A DNA stretch of 64,000 nt from Heliopora coerulea (lineage: Eukaryota > Cnidaria > Anthozoa > Scleralcyonacea > Helioporidae), in NCBI GenBank assembly GCA_030142905.1, contig JASJOG010000043.1, positions 1,312,501 to 1,376,500 on the forward strand, given 5' to 3'. This document shows, piece by piece, positions 23,231 to 35,677 of this stretch. The position numbers and the translations under genes were made by a program. Position 1 is the first letter of the stretch. Each line of letters opens with the position of its first letter. The notes beneath the pieces are model-generated. The model was not told where the DNA came from, did not search any database, and was given only the letters and a program-made list of their open reading frames with translations.

Positions 23231-24505
23231 CAGCATGTGATTTAATTGTCTGGTCAGTACAATGTTGGTTGCCCATCAAAGGCGACAAATCATGATGATT
23301 TATTTCTCGCCCACAACTTGTTTTTTCAATCATCCATTCCTCCCACTCAATACGATATTAATTCATGGAAGAAAACTTCTGATACAACAAACCTCTTCAG
23401 TTTGGAATTAAGACATAAAAATTTGCATTAAAAATGAGTAATAACGTAGACCACGATTTATCAATAATGTTATTTTCCCAAGGAGCTAAAGTGCGATTAA
23501 CATTCAATCTTGTCAAATCTTGTTGTAATGCGAATTTGTACTGAAAATTACTAATTGGTTTGAAAATAAATAAAAACTCGTTTCTTAGGGGAGTCTGTTC
23601 ACCAAATCAAACAAAATCTTTTTAGGTTTGTATGTTTTGTTATGGTTACGGACTATGATCAGTAATAATTTAAGTGGAAGTAAGTTCATTACTTCAGACA
23701 GAAGACTTTAGAATTTCTTAGCCTTTCCTTTTGTTCTAAACTGTACCGAAATACTTGGTGTATTTATCATTCTTATTAAGAGATCACTGTATGAACAATT
23801 AAACTCGTCAAGTGCCGTGTACTTTGAGTACTTTTGTTCCTTTCCAATGTCGGAAATACATGTTTTGCACACTACGGTATAAGTGATACCTGCTACCATA
23901 TAAGGGAAGATGTCCTCAAAGCAGGTGATATTATCGGTCAATATTTATTCAGCTCCGGCCGCTGCCGCAGTCCCAATTTATTCAGACCAACAGAATAGTT
24001 TAATCATGAAAATTCTTCAATCAAAGGCAACATTACATAGTTAGGAAAGTTTTAATTTATTGTACAGTTCTTGGGAAAAAGTAATACTTTTTTCACGGTA
24101 TCTCAATGCTTAGGTGAGCCTTAGTAAATCCTTTCTCCATGTTGCAAGAATTTACGTAATTTGTACGAAGGAATATCACCCAGGTTTCCCTGTGTGTAAA
24201 TACATATTCCCTGTCATTTCGCATACATCCTAATGAAACGATTGTCATTTAAATTTAATGATTCTTCGTCAGCCCGACGTCAGCAGTGATAGATTATTCA
24301 AAACTTTTTAAAGACATTCACAGTAATTTATTCGTTGGCAAAACAAAGAAAGAAGGCTCGGAGCGCGTACCGGGTCGCCAACTGCACGCTGTCACTGATC
24401 GAATGTCAATTCATTTGACTACTCACCAACGAAGTTCGTATCTTTCGTTTAAGTCCAGTATGTGAGACAAAGCGAGCGGAAAACAAATCCTTAGTTCCGG
24501 GAAAT
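22546..24505. other. Spacer upstream of the plus-strand K2P gene
   Basis: Contains a (GA)n tract at 23122-23226 with an oligo-A leader. No exon is supportable. The frame at 23941-23708 (minus) has no recognisable motif. The K2P promoter should lie toward 24.3-24.5 kb. Confidence 0.4.
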
Positions 24506-26531
24506 ATGGGTGTATTTTTTATAGAATTTTTCCGTTCGCTTAAGAAACCCACGAAATATCTTTTAGTTCGCACTTTACTATTTTTCATTTATCTTGTGTT
24601 TGGGGCTTTGGTATTCCAAGCTATCGAATCCGGTGCTGAGAATGGAAGGAAAGAACACTTCGAGATTGTAAAGGAGCAGCTGGTTCGTAAATATGGCATC
24701 ACCGACCGTGATTTCAAGGTTCTGGTGGACGAAATCGAAATGGCTGTGGACGGTGGATACCTTAATGCAGACTATGATCGGTGGAACTTTGCTGGTTCGC
24801 TTCTTTTTACTAGTACTGTGGTGACAACCATAGGTAAGACTGCAATAATTACAAAATACAAGCCTGTATCTATTCAAGATAGGTCAAGGAATAATCAGTG
24901 TGGGTTTTTATGGTCTGATTATGTACAAGTATATATACTGCATGGTCGTCTCAAATCAATTGATCTGCAGCAGTATCTACAAGGTCCACTTATAAAGTGA
25001 TATAGCTCGTAAGAAGATTAGATTCCACTAAGGTCTGAAAAGGAGTTCGTAAGATAGTGTGATTCTATTGCAGTATGAGTGAAGTATTTTTCTTAAGAAC
25101 CAACAAAGACGGTTACAAACAGTACGTAATATACTAATTGCACAATTTACATGACTCGTACGAGACAGCTGATTTGAAAGAAGATTTCCCATCAAAATGA
25201 AAAAATAACCGCATAGAGATTGCTTCTCCTTTCGCTCTGGGCACGTGGATTTGTATGTTTATGTACTTTAACCTCTAGGCCAAGCAAACAAATAGATTTC
25301 TTGAGCAAAAGTTATAAGAAAAGCATGAGTTTTAACGAATAAAGCTGCAGCAATAATACCGCTCCTTCATCATCTGATTGGTGAATGATAAACTCGAAAC
25401 CGTTCAAAATTGCTCCGATATGGCGATGAATATACGACATAGAAATTCCTTGTTCTTATAATCATTGGATATTGTTCGACTTCAGAAGGATTTTAGCGTT
25501 CATTGCGTGAAGAAAGGCCAAGATAACAACCAAGGAGTATTTTTGTGAAGATCCCACGGAACGCCAGATGCAATATCGTTAACGATTCTGATTGTAACCC
25601 AAATGTCGAAGACAAAGATAGATTAAGTATAAGTTTAATAAAAACAAATCTCAGTGAGAAAGCTTTTCCGACGAGTTGAAAAACCACCAGACGGATTACA
25701 TCCACGGAATCACGCAGACACACACTCAAACGCGAACACTAGCACAAACAAACGAACAAACAAATAAACAAACACCCTCCCTTACTGTGCGTCATTCTCT
25801 CTTTTCCTTCCTCCCAAACTCCTCTTTCTTTCTCTCCCCTGCATGTTGTGTTAAAGTTTCAGTAAATTCTAGCTTAAAATTGTTCAAAATAGTTCAACTG
25901 ACATGGATCGAATAAAAAACTTCGTCGAAAACGATATATAAAACGCAAAATTGGAGCTAAGGTGACTTATCCTGGACGAATATCGACGCTGGAGATGTAC
26001 AATCGATTTCAAAGCCTATTACAATTTTTATGTGCATGTTCCCAAAGCTCAGTCAGAAGTCGATATTACCTCCAGTCTTGTCCGACCTCGCGATATCATG
26101 TTATTAGAATACACGTTCCATGCATTCGTTACGTTTCGAAGGATATTTCTCAAAAGGCTGAACGTTTCAGTCGTGAATTCGCTTAAAATTAAACGTAGTG
26201 ACATCAATGACTCTGAATCGGCCATTAATCAACTCTGCATTCTACGACAAACCAATCTCCCCTTGTTGATAGGGCTTAGGGCGGCAAAATTTGTTCTACT
26301 GAGTACTTCCACGAGGAATTACCACGATCATCGAAATGACAAGAAAAAAAATCTATCTGTGATACTTGTCATTTATTTCACTTAGCAAATCAGGATTGTA
26401 GTTAGAAGTTTTGCATCTTCCCTCGTCGATCTGATTTTAAACTTTTCACTGCCGTTTTCAGGGCATTCCGTTGAATTCGGTTTCAGCATCACATAGCTAT
26501 ACATTGCACACACATATATACATACACATAC

Positions 26532-26562
<31 letters not shown>

Positions 26563-29500
26563 ATATACAAACAATATATATGTATGTGTGTGTCTGTGTG
26601 TGAGTGATTCAGTGTGTGACAGTGTCAACGTATGTAACTGGCGAAAATGATATCACTAGAAACAATCGCAATGGTTTCTACAAATACTTTAATCAATCTT
26701 GAAAAAAAAGCGCGGAGAGGCTGTAATTTGTCATTATTACATTTTCAAGTTGGCAAAACATTAAAATCAACTTTCACGAAAAAATGAATTTCGCAGCCAC
26801 GACGTAAACAGAACGCTGTTGATCTTTTGGTTTTGATTTGGGACGAGTGATATAGTTCAGATATTTCTTCCATAATGATTGGCTTAGAAAAACAAATGAA
26901 CTAATCGCCACAAATCGCCGCAGGTGTTTCTTCATCAATACAAGTTTCGTTCAAGCCCATGTGTGGCAGTTATGTGTAAAATTAATCATAACTCTCTAAT
27001 GAGCTGACAGCCACAGGATAACCGCGTCGTCTAATATGCTTTCGCAATCATTAAGGGAAAAAACCCCTGAAATATTAATAAGCGAATCCTATGAAAATTG
27101 AAAATTTGACATATAATACTTTGGATGTTGGATTAATTGTATTCAAGCAGAATGGAAAAATTTAGTCGATAAGGTCTCCCATCCCTTGAAGTCATTCAAC
27201 AAAAGGACCATGCATTGAACGTATCGGATAAAAAAATGATGTAACATACTGTCCCAGGCTGCATAGGTTTTTGTGCCGGTACAAAAATCTTTCTGGTATA
27301 GTATGAAGAAGTCGGTTCTAAACTGTTTTAAAAAGTTATCTAGAATGATGAAAATACCGGACCTGGAAAAGGCAGAGTATAATCCGCCTCGAAGAGATTT
27401 GTACCTGCAACAGCTTTCCCCTCCTTCTCCAGCCCACCAGAGTGATCAAGAATACAATCTGTTGCTGTGATTGTACAATGTACCCCAAAATTGTTTGCAG
27501 TAATCCAACAATAATAATATACAAACGCTCTCGTGACTCCATGTTGAATACAATCGAAGGCTTAAAGTGCCCCGAAAACCTATCCGATGTGAAACGTACC
27601 ACTTTCAAGAGCGGAGTGGACCAACACTTCCCGGCTCCAAAAATTGCCCCGAAAATATAGTGCTCCAAGTGCAATCATCAGGCCTTTCCGGCATGGTTTT
27701 CGCGTCGCTACGGAAAGCTATCCGGTATATAGTGTAAACGCAGTCTCACATAAAGAAAACGTTTTTTCCTGTGCAATTTAGCCAAGGTTTGAAGCATTTT
27801 CAACGGTTCTGTCATTCAAACGGCATTTTGTATATGAATAGATTCTAATTTATACGGAATATCAATTTCGCCGAACCCTTATGCTTTGTCGGAATATCAT
27901 TGTACTATCTTGTTGTTTCGACTTTGACACGACTACAGAAAAGAAACATCGATTACCGTACAATGATGACACTAAAAATATGAAAGAATACACTCCAACC
28001 ACAAAAAGCAAAGTTAAGTCAGAAAGGAAACCGAGACTAAAAATTGATATAACGTAATTTTTTTGTAATGTTGCCTTTAGGGTGATCGAGAGAAACAACT
28101 AAGCATTGTGCATTCTTAATTTCGCTTTAAATTTAAACAAAGAATCTATCGATGTGAAAGTTGACCTTACAACAAAGAAACTTCCTCAATTTCAATTGAT
28201 TTGATCTCTAAGTTGGTACAAAAGTTAACTGAATGGAAAATCGAAGATTGTGGATTAGATCCGATCCTGTCCATAATGATCTGATTTTTAAATCAGTTCC
28301 ATTTCAAAATGCCAAAGAATCATGAGATTTATTTATTTATTATGCATGTGCCTCTTATCGTCAGCGGCCTTATGAAAGAAAATATCAAGTCATTAGAGAT
28401 GACCTGCAGCTTTTATCAAATGAATTTTATAAAAAATGCGAAATTATTCATTAGCACGTAATCTTTGAACGGAGGTGGATTTTTTATTCATTTAATCTCT
28501 TCTCGAGACTTCAAAATGCATCCGGCGGTAAATTGCAGGATGTCACATCTTGTCTAAGTTTATGTCAGATAACTGTTATTAGTAAAAAAGGAATACTACG
28601 CTAAGACAATTAAAATCCACATAGAAATGATGGTAAGACTCCGGTAACAAAATGAGGTTCATTGTTCGTTGTCAGGCCGTGGTTTATTAATTGGTCTAGG
28701 CTAGTTCTTGAACAAGAGAGTTTGGTCGTCAACGACCAACGTGTCATTTAATGAATAATAAAAAGTGTCAAGTGAAGGCAATAAATGTATCAGAATAGTT
28801 CGATATATCTCACAATGCAACCAAGCCATGTGTGCGCCAGCTACATGACACTTCTGGGAAGAAATTGATGTAGCAATCTCTAACGCCAACACGAGTAACA
28901 CGACCAGACACATCTGTATCAAAAAGGCGGAACTTTTATTTCCACTGGGAACTTCTTACTCTACTAAATATTATCTACAGATTTAATTCAAATGACTGCT
29001 CAATATTACAGCTTTGATAGCAAATAGGAAAGGAAATCGAAATCAATACCTTAAACCAACTTTAAACCTCGTTTACCCTGTTCATAAACCAAATACTTCC
29101 CCTGTAGAGATCTCAAAAACTCGTTTAATAAGAAATCGGTGCAGATATTTGCCAACAATTTTTTTGGAAAACCGTTTAAGGAACGGAAAAGGTCATTTCG
29201 CTGGTTTCAGACTGATATTTCGTTAATAATTTGAATTAAAACTTTCCATTTAATAGACATATCTAACGTTAGGATAAGGGTTAGAGTTAGCGTAAGGGTA
29301 AGAGTTAAGGATAGGCATTGATTTAGGCCTCTCATCTTTGGTTAAGAATGTCCTTCTACGTTTGAAACACGGTCGAACCTTTTTGTTATTGGTCACTAAC
29401 GTTGAGTTATTTCTCAAGAACTAAGTTGGTTAACTTTGTTGTTTAATGAATGCACTAGAAAAACGCAGTACGTGTTCAAGGTTTTGACAAGGTTTGAACA

Positions 29501-31096
29501 CTGTTATGTTGTGCTACGTGAACAATGTTGTGCTGCACTCCATGAACTGTTGAGTAATATCCCGCAAACAACGTTAAGTTGTACTTCGTGAACATTGTTA
29601 CATACATATTGTACTCCTTGAACAACGTTAAGTTGTACTTCGTGAATGTTGTGATGTACTCCAAGAACGATGTTGAAAGTTATACTCCGTGAACAATGCT
29701 AAGTTGTTCTCCATGAACGTTGTTGTAAGGGTAAAAAGGTAAAGGGAAAGTGCCTTTATTTATATTTGCTACATATATTTACATTTGCTTCATATTTGCT
29801 ATCAGCTACATAAGCTGTTCTTCCTAGAGGTCCAGTAAGGGCCACCCCTCATGGGTCCAGTGTTACTACAGGAGGAAACCGGAGTACCCGGATAAAACCT
29901 GCGATGTTTGGTAGAGTCAAACTGGACAACACTCTTCTCACATGTGACCAAGGTATCTTTAATCAGATAACTACACGGAGCCGGAATCGAACCTTAGTCA
30001 CAGTAGTGAGAGACACGTGCACTACCACCGTGTCACCAGCACCAGAATCAACATTGTTATACATAATTAACTCCAAGAGCTTGTTAAGTTATACTCCGTG
30101 AACAATGTTGTTCTCCACGAACACCGTTGTACTGCACTCCATGAACAATATTAAGCAGTACTCCGCAAGCGTCGTGCACCCCATGGTGAACAACGTTGTC
30201 AACGAAGTTGATACAGCATTCTTGAACCGTCAATACCGCAGGAACTCGTTAACAAAATCGAACAGAAGCTTTGACATTTGTGAACATGATTGTTTTAGCG
30301 TAAATTTTCCTCTTGTTCCAACAACTGTCAACGTACGTTGTCCTTTCGTCATTACCAAATAATATTGTTGAAACAATGATGAACTTCTTTATTTCTTAAT
30401 TCCTGAGTTTTGTTCGTTCATGATAAAAACAGTCTTGCTGCAGTGTTCAGGTGCAACGCTGTAACAGACATTTGCGAGCGTGGAAAATCGTCATTCTTTT
30501 CATTTCTGCTTCAAGGTTACGGACACATGACTCCCATAACAACATGGGGTCGTACATTTTGCATCATCTACGCCTTGTTTGGCATTCCCATCGCAGGACT
30601 AATGCTAAAATCCATCGGTGAAAAAGTCGCCGAAATCATTCCCGTAGTGATCAAACAACTAGAAAAGCGAATATTCAAGATAGAAGAATCTTCGAGGATA
30701 CAAGTGAAAACGACATTAAGCGTGTTTCTCATCATGATTCTACTCCTCGTCACTTTGGCTGCCTTTGCACACGCTTACGAGGGCTGGACGTTTTTCGAAG
30801 GATTTTATTTCGCTTTCATCACTCTCTCGACGATTGGTTTTGGAGATTTTGTTCCACTTCACCCAACACATACCAGTAAACAAGGTGGCCTCCATACGGT
30901 GCTGTTCACCGTTTTGACTTTCGTCTACATCACCATTGGTTTGGCAATAGTCTCCAGTGCTTTACTCTCCATCAGCAGGCTTTTCGAATGCAAAGATCCA
31001 GCTGGGTTTATTAAAATACCAAGTTCCGAGTCTGATGATAATTTAATTTTGGAAGAAAAAGAGCAGGCTGGTATGCATATGTCTGATAAGCCATGA
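24506..31096 (+). CDS. Two-pore-domain potassium channel (K2P), two exons
   Basis: Exons 24506-24833 and 30516-31096 give 302 aa; the start is ATG (MGVFFIEFF). Layout is M1 (~18-41, TLLFFIYLVFGALVFQAIE), an extracellular cap of ~50 aa without cysteine, pore 1 TTIGYGHMTP, M2 (~FCIIYALFGIPIAG), M3 (~SVFLIMILLLVTLAA), pore 2 STIGFGDFVP, M4 (~FVYITIGLAIVSSALL) and a short acidic tail ending HMSDKP. These features define K2P leak channels, which work as dimers in the plasma membrane. GYG followed by His and the cysteine-free cap recall the TASK group, where this His senses external pH. The subfamily assignment is an inference. The 5.7-kb intron splits the first glycine codon of GYG (phase 1). Its neighbour is a second K2P gene facing it. 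Confidence 0.93.
28710..28913 (-). pseudogene. Small signal-peptide-like ORF antisense in K2P intron
   Basis: From ATG at 28913: MCLVVLLVLALEIATSISSQ, then KCHVAGAHMAWLHC and LLPSLDTFYYSLNDTL, about 70 aa. It looks like a secretory leader followed by an eroded LRR N-terminal cap (C...L.C...I..LP......L). No downstream repeats in frame are visible. It could equally be chance. Confidence 0.25.
29490..30190. repeat. Minisatellite of ~24-30 bp units, split by a SINE
   Basis: Units of the type AAGTTGTACTCCGTGAACAATGTT repeat about a dozen times at 29490-29725 and resume at 30070-30190. The gap is filled by a SINE-like insertion. The array lies in the intron of the plus-strand K2P gene; ORFs here are by-products of the repeats. 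Confidence 0.75.
29825..30050 (-). mobile_element. tRNA-derived SINE family 2, copy 1
   Basis: Shares CCAGTGTTACTACAGGAGG, AAAACCTGCGATGTTTGGT and CTGGACAACA with 61835-62020. The minus strand contains GGTTCGATTCCGGC, a good RNA polymerase III B box, and the region GTGTCACCAGCAC is consistent with a degraded tRNA head. Confidence 0.65.
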
Positions 31097-33790
31097 GCTT
31101 CTGAAATTGAGCTTAACGACTCTCTGTGTTTGCCAAAAATATAGCTGATTGCAAATTACTTTATTTTACATAATGCCGCGTCAAGACAGGTTCTAATTCA
31201 GAGATTATAACATTTTTGACTTTTCCCCTTTGACTTTAAAGCCACGCTAAGTAAGCTGTAAGTTATTTTAAGTAAATTCTCCAAATATTTATTTTTCTAA
31301 TAGTCCCAGTATAACTCTATTTGATCAATTAAGATCACGTATCTTGTATGTAAATAATAGCTAGGAGTGTGATATCGGTCTAAGCCGTTGTGATGGTGAA
31401 TTTGACAGTACAGAAACTGATGGCGAGTTCTACATTTAACTATAGTCCTTTGCTTGCAGTAAACGCTGTTTCGTGCTGAAAAAATAGTTTCGAAAAGATC
31501 GACTTTGGCAAAGAGAAAGCTCTTAAATTATTAATTCAAATTAAAATTTTAACTGTTCTCCAGCTGTTATTAGAGCTAAGATTGCATGTATGGGCGCTGG
31601 TTAGATGTTCAACCGGGATCTTTTTCTTTACCGTTGATTGAAATTTCCTAATTGGAAACGAATGTGAAACGAATACCGTTCTAAATTGTATTAGTTTATC
31701 AGAAAATGAGATTATGAAGGCAATGTTAAGTATCATGTACATTTTACGTATAACTCTTCTCAAAATGGTATGCAAAGCTCATCTGTATTGAATGTATCTG
31801 CTAAAGTGATACGCCCCAAGTGGATACAATCTTATGAGGCATATTCGACTTTATCGCCTCTGAAGCAGTCAATATCTTATCACAATCCAGCAATGCGAGT
31901 ATTTGGTACATTTAGCCCCTACTTTAGATGAAAGATGTTAATTTTCTCAACTTATATCTCCCCTTTTGCTGCTCTTTGTTGCATTTGTATAAAACAGATT
32001 GAAAATTCTCATCTTATTCGGCGCACGAACCTAACACTAGTCCAAGTCATCGAGTGGAATAACTGCCTTTAATGATATTTTTAATTTATAGTAAGTTTTA
32101 TTTATAAAAATTACGGTTTAGATACTTTTGGTCAACTTCACGTAATTAGACCTCGACGTATTCGATGAATATGCCGGTTGACAGATCTCAGTCGAGTTTT
32201 GCATAGTTGGGTTAAGGAAAGTTTTTCCTCTGAGAATGTATAATAGCAACAAAATTAGATAAATCGCGATAAAAATTAAGGATCTAGTAAGACAGAGAAC
32301 TCATAATGTGATGATACACAGAACATTCTGTACTTTTCCAATCATTAACATCCATAGTTTAATTTAAGAGATTATGCAAAATAATAAGCTTATTAAGAAG
32401 ATAACGGTGGTTAAGTTTATTCTGATTATTCATGTAGATGACGTAAGAAAATCGAGAAACCATCTCGGTTATACGGTGCCATCGCGAATACCGCCACAGT
32501 TCTCACTTTCACTTTGCACAAGAAGGGAGGAGATTGAAAAAAACCTTGACTGTTGTAGCAAGATAGAGAGCATTACATTCTGTACTTTACTAAAGTTGTC
32601 AAAACTCTGGTAAAATCACCTGTCTTTACGACAAATATTTCAAGTATTTGGGCAGTTCAGACCAATTATTTGAGTTAAAAGACTGATATATGCGACCAGA
32701 CAATTTGACGTGTAATCAGGAGGCAGAAGACGAGAATAGTATCGAAGACTATCAAATTTTGTTCCCTTCAAATACCTATGGTGATTTAAAAACAATGCAT
32801 TTCTTCACCAATGCTTGCGTGCTATCTTTTACACCAAAGGAAATGTCCACTTACGCTTTTTGAAATTTTGCATTAGCGTCAGCCACACACCTCCCTCGTA
32901 TGGAATTTAAGTTCAATTACAATTCAAGTTAAACCAGAGTTAACATTGGTTAATTAGAAGCAATACATTGGTATGAGGGAAATTAGTAATTAAACGTCTT
33001 CAAAAACCAAGTAAAGGTTCGTGGAAGTTCACAGGGCCGTCGGCCCTCGGAACTTTTGCAAGCACCCTCGAAGATTGAGTATTTAATGAGTAATTTCCAG
33101 AAGAACCATAGCAGTAGTTGGTAATCCCACGAATATATCGACTAAATATGACTTATGTGGTTTAAAATTCTCGTCATTCTAATGATGAGACGATCTTTCC
33201 TAATGCATGTTAAAAAAGGAAATTTAGAGAATTTCGCTCAGTTGAAGGGACTTAGAGATCAAATTCCCTTTGAGAACATTAGAAACGGAGGTGATCATGG
33301 TATTACAACAGTGAAACGCTAAGATGCCCACCGAACAAAAGAACCGTAGGACTCGTCCATCTATATATCCTCCGCAATGACGTGGAACCTTCGTCTTTGA
33401 TTCCGGAAAGTGACTGTATGAAACACGGGTGAAATACTCACAATGGAGACCCAATGCGAAAAATGTTTGCATCTCTTCACGTCTTGCCCGCCATTTAAAA
33501 ACGTAGGGTTAGAATTATATTCGGTGCACAAAACATGGAGCAACTGGTAAAAGTCAATTGTATTTCTTGGGTGCAAATGAAACGACGTACAAGCAGTCTC
33601 GGCTGTTCCAACACGTTCTTGTACTTATCTTGTAGTCCGTCCGTTCCTCTTGTTCGAAATCACCATCACTACTATCCTGTTTACACCAAAACATTTTGGG
33701 CACGGTACGGCAATATAGCCGGGCCGAGACCTGCTGATACAGAGATGCAAACCATGAAATAAAATAGAGTGCTGCGTAGGCACTGTTGAA
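31097..33790. other. Spacer downstream of plus-strand K2P
   Basis: AT-rich, without motif-bearing ORFs or defined repeats. It should include the K2P 3' UTR; I could not choose one poly(A) signal. Confidence 0.4.
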
Positions 33791-33987
33791 ATCTTAGTGA
33801 AATGATCGGAAAGGTCTGAGTAGTGCCGAAATGTGAAGAGTAGTTTTCTAACGTTTCAAGCGAAGGCGCTTCGTCAGAAAGAAAACGTTTGGTTTTCTCT
33901 CTGACGAAGGGCCTTCGCTCGAAACGTTAGAAAACTACTCTTCACATTTCGACACTACTCAGACCTTTCCGATCATTTCACTAAGAT
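33791..33987. mobile_element. Foldback element, family F, copy 1, with two hammerhead-like cores
   Basis: Arms of about 85 bp start ATCTTAGTGAAATGATCGG and end with its inverse; they include AGAGTAGTTTTCTAACGTTT and its inverse. Plus strand 33901-33925 reads CTGACGA...GAAAC. Minus strand 33877-33853 reads CTGACGA - AGCG CCTT CGCT - TGAAAC with a 4-bp stem II. A second copy lies at 37880-38059. Confidence 0.8.
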
Positions 33988-34414
33988 ACAGAGATGGTCG
34001 GCACGGCTAAGTTTTTAAGCAAAGGTAGCAAATTTTAAGAAGTCCGCACCGTTTGATTTAATTTAATTCAATTTAATCAAATTTATACACGGTAACCTTA
34101 TCAGCTGTAATAATAAAGTAACAAAAAAGAAGTTCTGCTTTTCAAAGGGACGTGCGTCTACTTAAAATACAAATACACTCAAAGATTATTAAATTATCAG
34201 AATATTGTTACATGCACTTATTCAAAATTTAAGAATATTTTTACATGCACTCAGTTGAACTAATGTGGAAACGTTATCTAACAAAGTTTACCGTATAAAA
34301 TTTATGTCTATGAATGAAAGAACGAAAGTTTGAAAGTAAAAACTTGTCAAGGATGTCAGGATTTGAGTCGACAAACTCAGAAAGATTCTACTTAAAAGAT
34401 TGTAGAGAATTAGT

Positions 34415-34528
34415 TGGATTTTTTTTTTAAAATAAAGAGGTAAGTTATTAATTGATTTTTTTTTTTAAAATAAAGAGGAAAGTTATTTGTTGATTTTTTT
34501 TTTTAAAACAAAGAGGTAAGTTATTCCA
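34415..34528. repeat. Three 38-bp tandem units at the LINE 3' end
   Basis: AAAGAGG words begin at 34434, 34472 and 34510, exactly 38 bp apart. Each unit is a T-run, TTAAAA, (T/C)AAAGAGG(T/A)AAGTTATT. Tandem tails are common at LINE 3' ends and are often copied during insertion. Confidence 0.8.
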
Positions 34529-35430
34529 GACCCAAGCACCATAATTGCTGAACGACTTCTTCATGGAATTCGTGGTTGGTTTGGCGAGCTTTATCATCTT
34601 TTCATTGTTACGTAAGTAATACCTTTCATTCTTTTTAATTTCCAAATGCTCTTCAAAGCTAGGCGCCAGACCATTAAGGGTTTTATACATCAAAGTGGCT
34701 GTCTGCTTAAATCTCTTACGTTTTAACGTTTTCCAGCCAAGAGATGTTAAAATGTCATTTGAATGTATGTCATAGGGAGAATTTGTTATTATTCTAGCTG
34801 CACGATTCTGTAATTTTTGCAACTTAGATTGTGCCTCTTTATTACAGTTTATCCACACTAGACTGCCGTAATCAAACTGTGGCTGGATGATTGTCTTGTA
34901 CAAAGTTACTAAGGTTTCTTTAGGGACAAATGTCTTCGTTCTCTTTATAAAGCCAACAGTCTTTGAAATTCTTTTGCAAATAGCATCAATGTGGGGTTTC
35001 CAAGATAGCCTTTCGTCGACAATGGCCCCAAGACCTTTAGTAGTCTTAACTCGATTAATTTTCTGATGACCAATTGTTATATTTGGGACATCATCAACAC
35101 TTGATAATTGTTACCTTGAACCAATGATCATATATTCACATTTTTTAACATTTAAAGTAAGTTTATTTGCTACAAGCCAACGATGAATCCGTTCCAGGTT
35201 ATCATTTTGTTTGGTTTCAACCTCTACGTATGATTGTCCTTCCACAGTCAAGTGGGTATCATCGGCAAACATTTCTGGTGTGGATGTAGACAAACAATTA
35301 GGAAGATCGTTGATATATATGGGAGAAAGAGCAGAGGACTAAGGTTGGGGCCCTGGGGAACGCCACATTCAACTATCTTATGGTTGGATAAAGTTCTATT
35401 TATTTTACAACTTTGATTACGTCGGATTTA
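34448..35430 (-). pseudogene. 5'-truncated LINE reverse transcriptase fragment
   Basis: Reading down the minus strand: QSCKINRTLSNHKIVECGVP, QGPNLSPLLFLPYI (RT motif 4, frameshifted just after), MFADDTHLTVEG (catalytic FADD block, intact), HRWLVANKLTLNVKKCEYMI, then a stop. It continues as GLGAIVDERLSWKPHIDAIC and YKTIIQPQFDYGSLVW, ending in ILKKKIN*. This is the second half of a LINE RT plus its C-terminal thumb region. Stops and a frameshift show that it is dead. It lies between the two K2P genes. Confidence 0.85.
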
Positions 35431-35677
35431 GAGTGTAAGATTCACAGTGAAAATCACTCGTCCCATGCGAAAAAAACAGCGTCACCCTTGCCAAAATTTT
35501 AGCCGTGCCGTGCCCAAAATTTTACAGTGTAACCAAAGTTTACATTCCAGCTTTTCGTCGTAAGTTTTACGTGGATTACCCTCCCCCCACGAAGCTATCC
35601 CTGACAGCCTCGATTTGTTTTACCATTCCATCGTATCCCTTCCAGTCCCGGTCTACTCGTATTTTCCATTCAAAATC

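Noticed and set aside
24506..25000. 164-aa single-exon K2P protein
   Set aside because: Residues after TTIG come from reading past a GTAAGA donor; the exon at 30516 restores GYGH in phase.
29490..30190. CRISPR-like array
   Set aside because: Units are contiguous and diverged with no unique spacers, and the DNA is an animal intron.
34417..34525. Tandem 38-bp units as an independent satellite
   Set aside because: They abut and overlap the LINE C-terminal frame, so they are best seen as its 3' tail.
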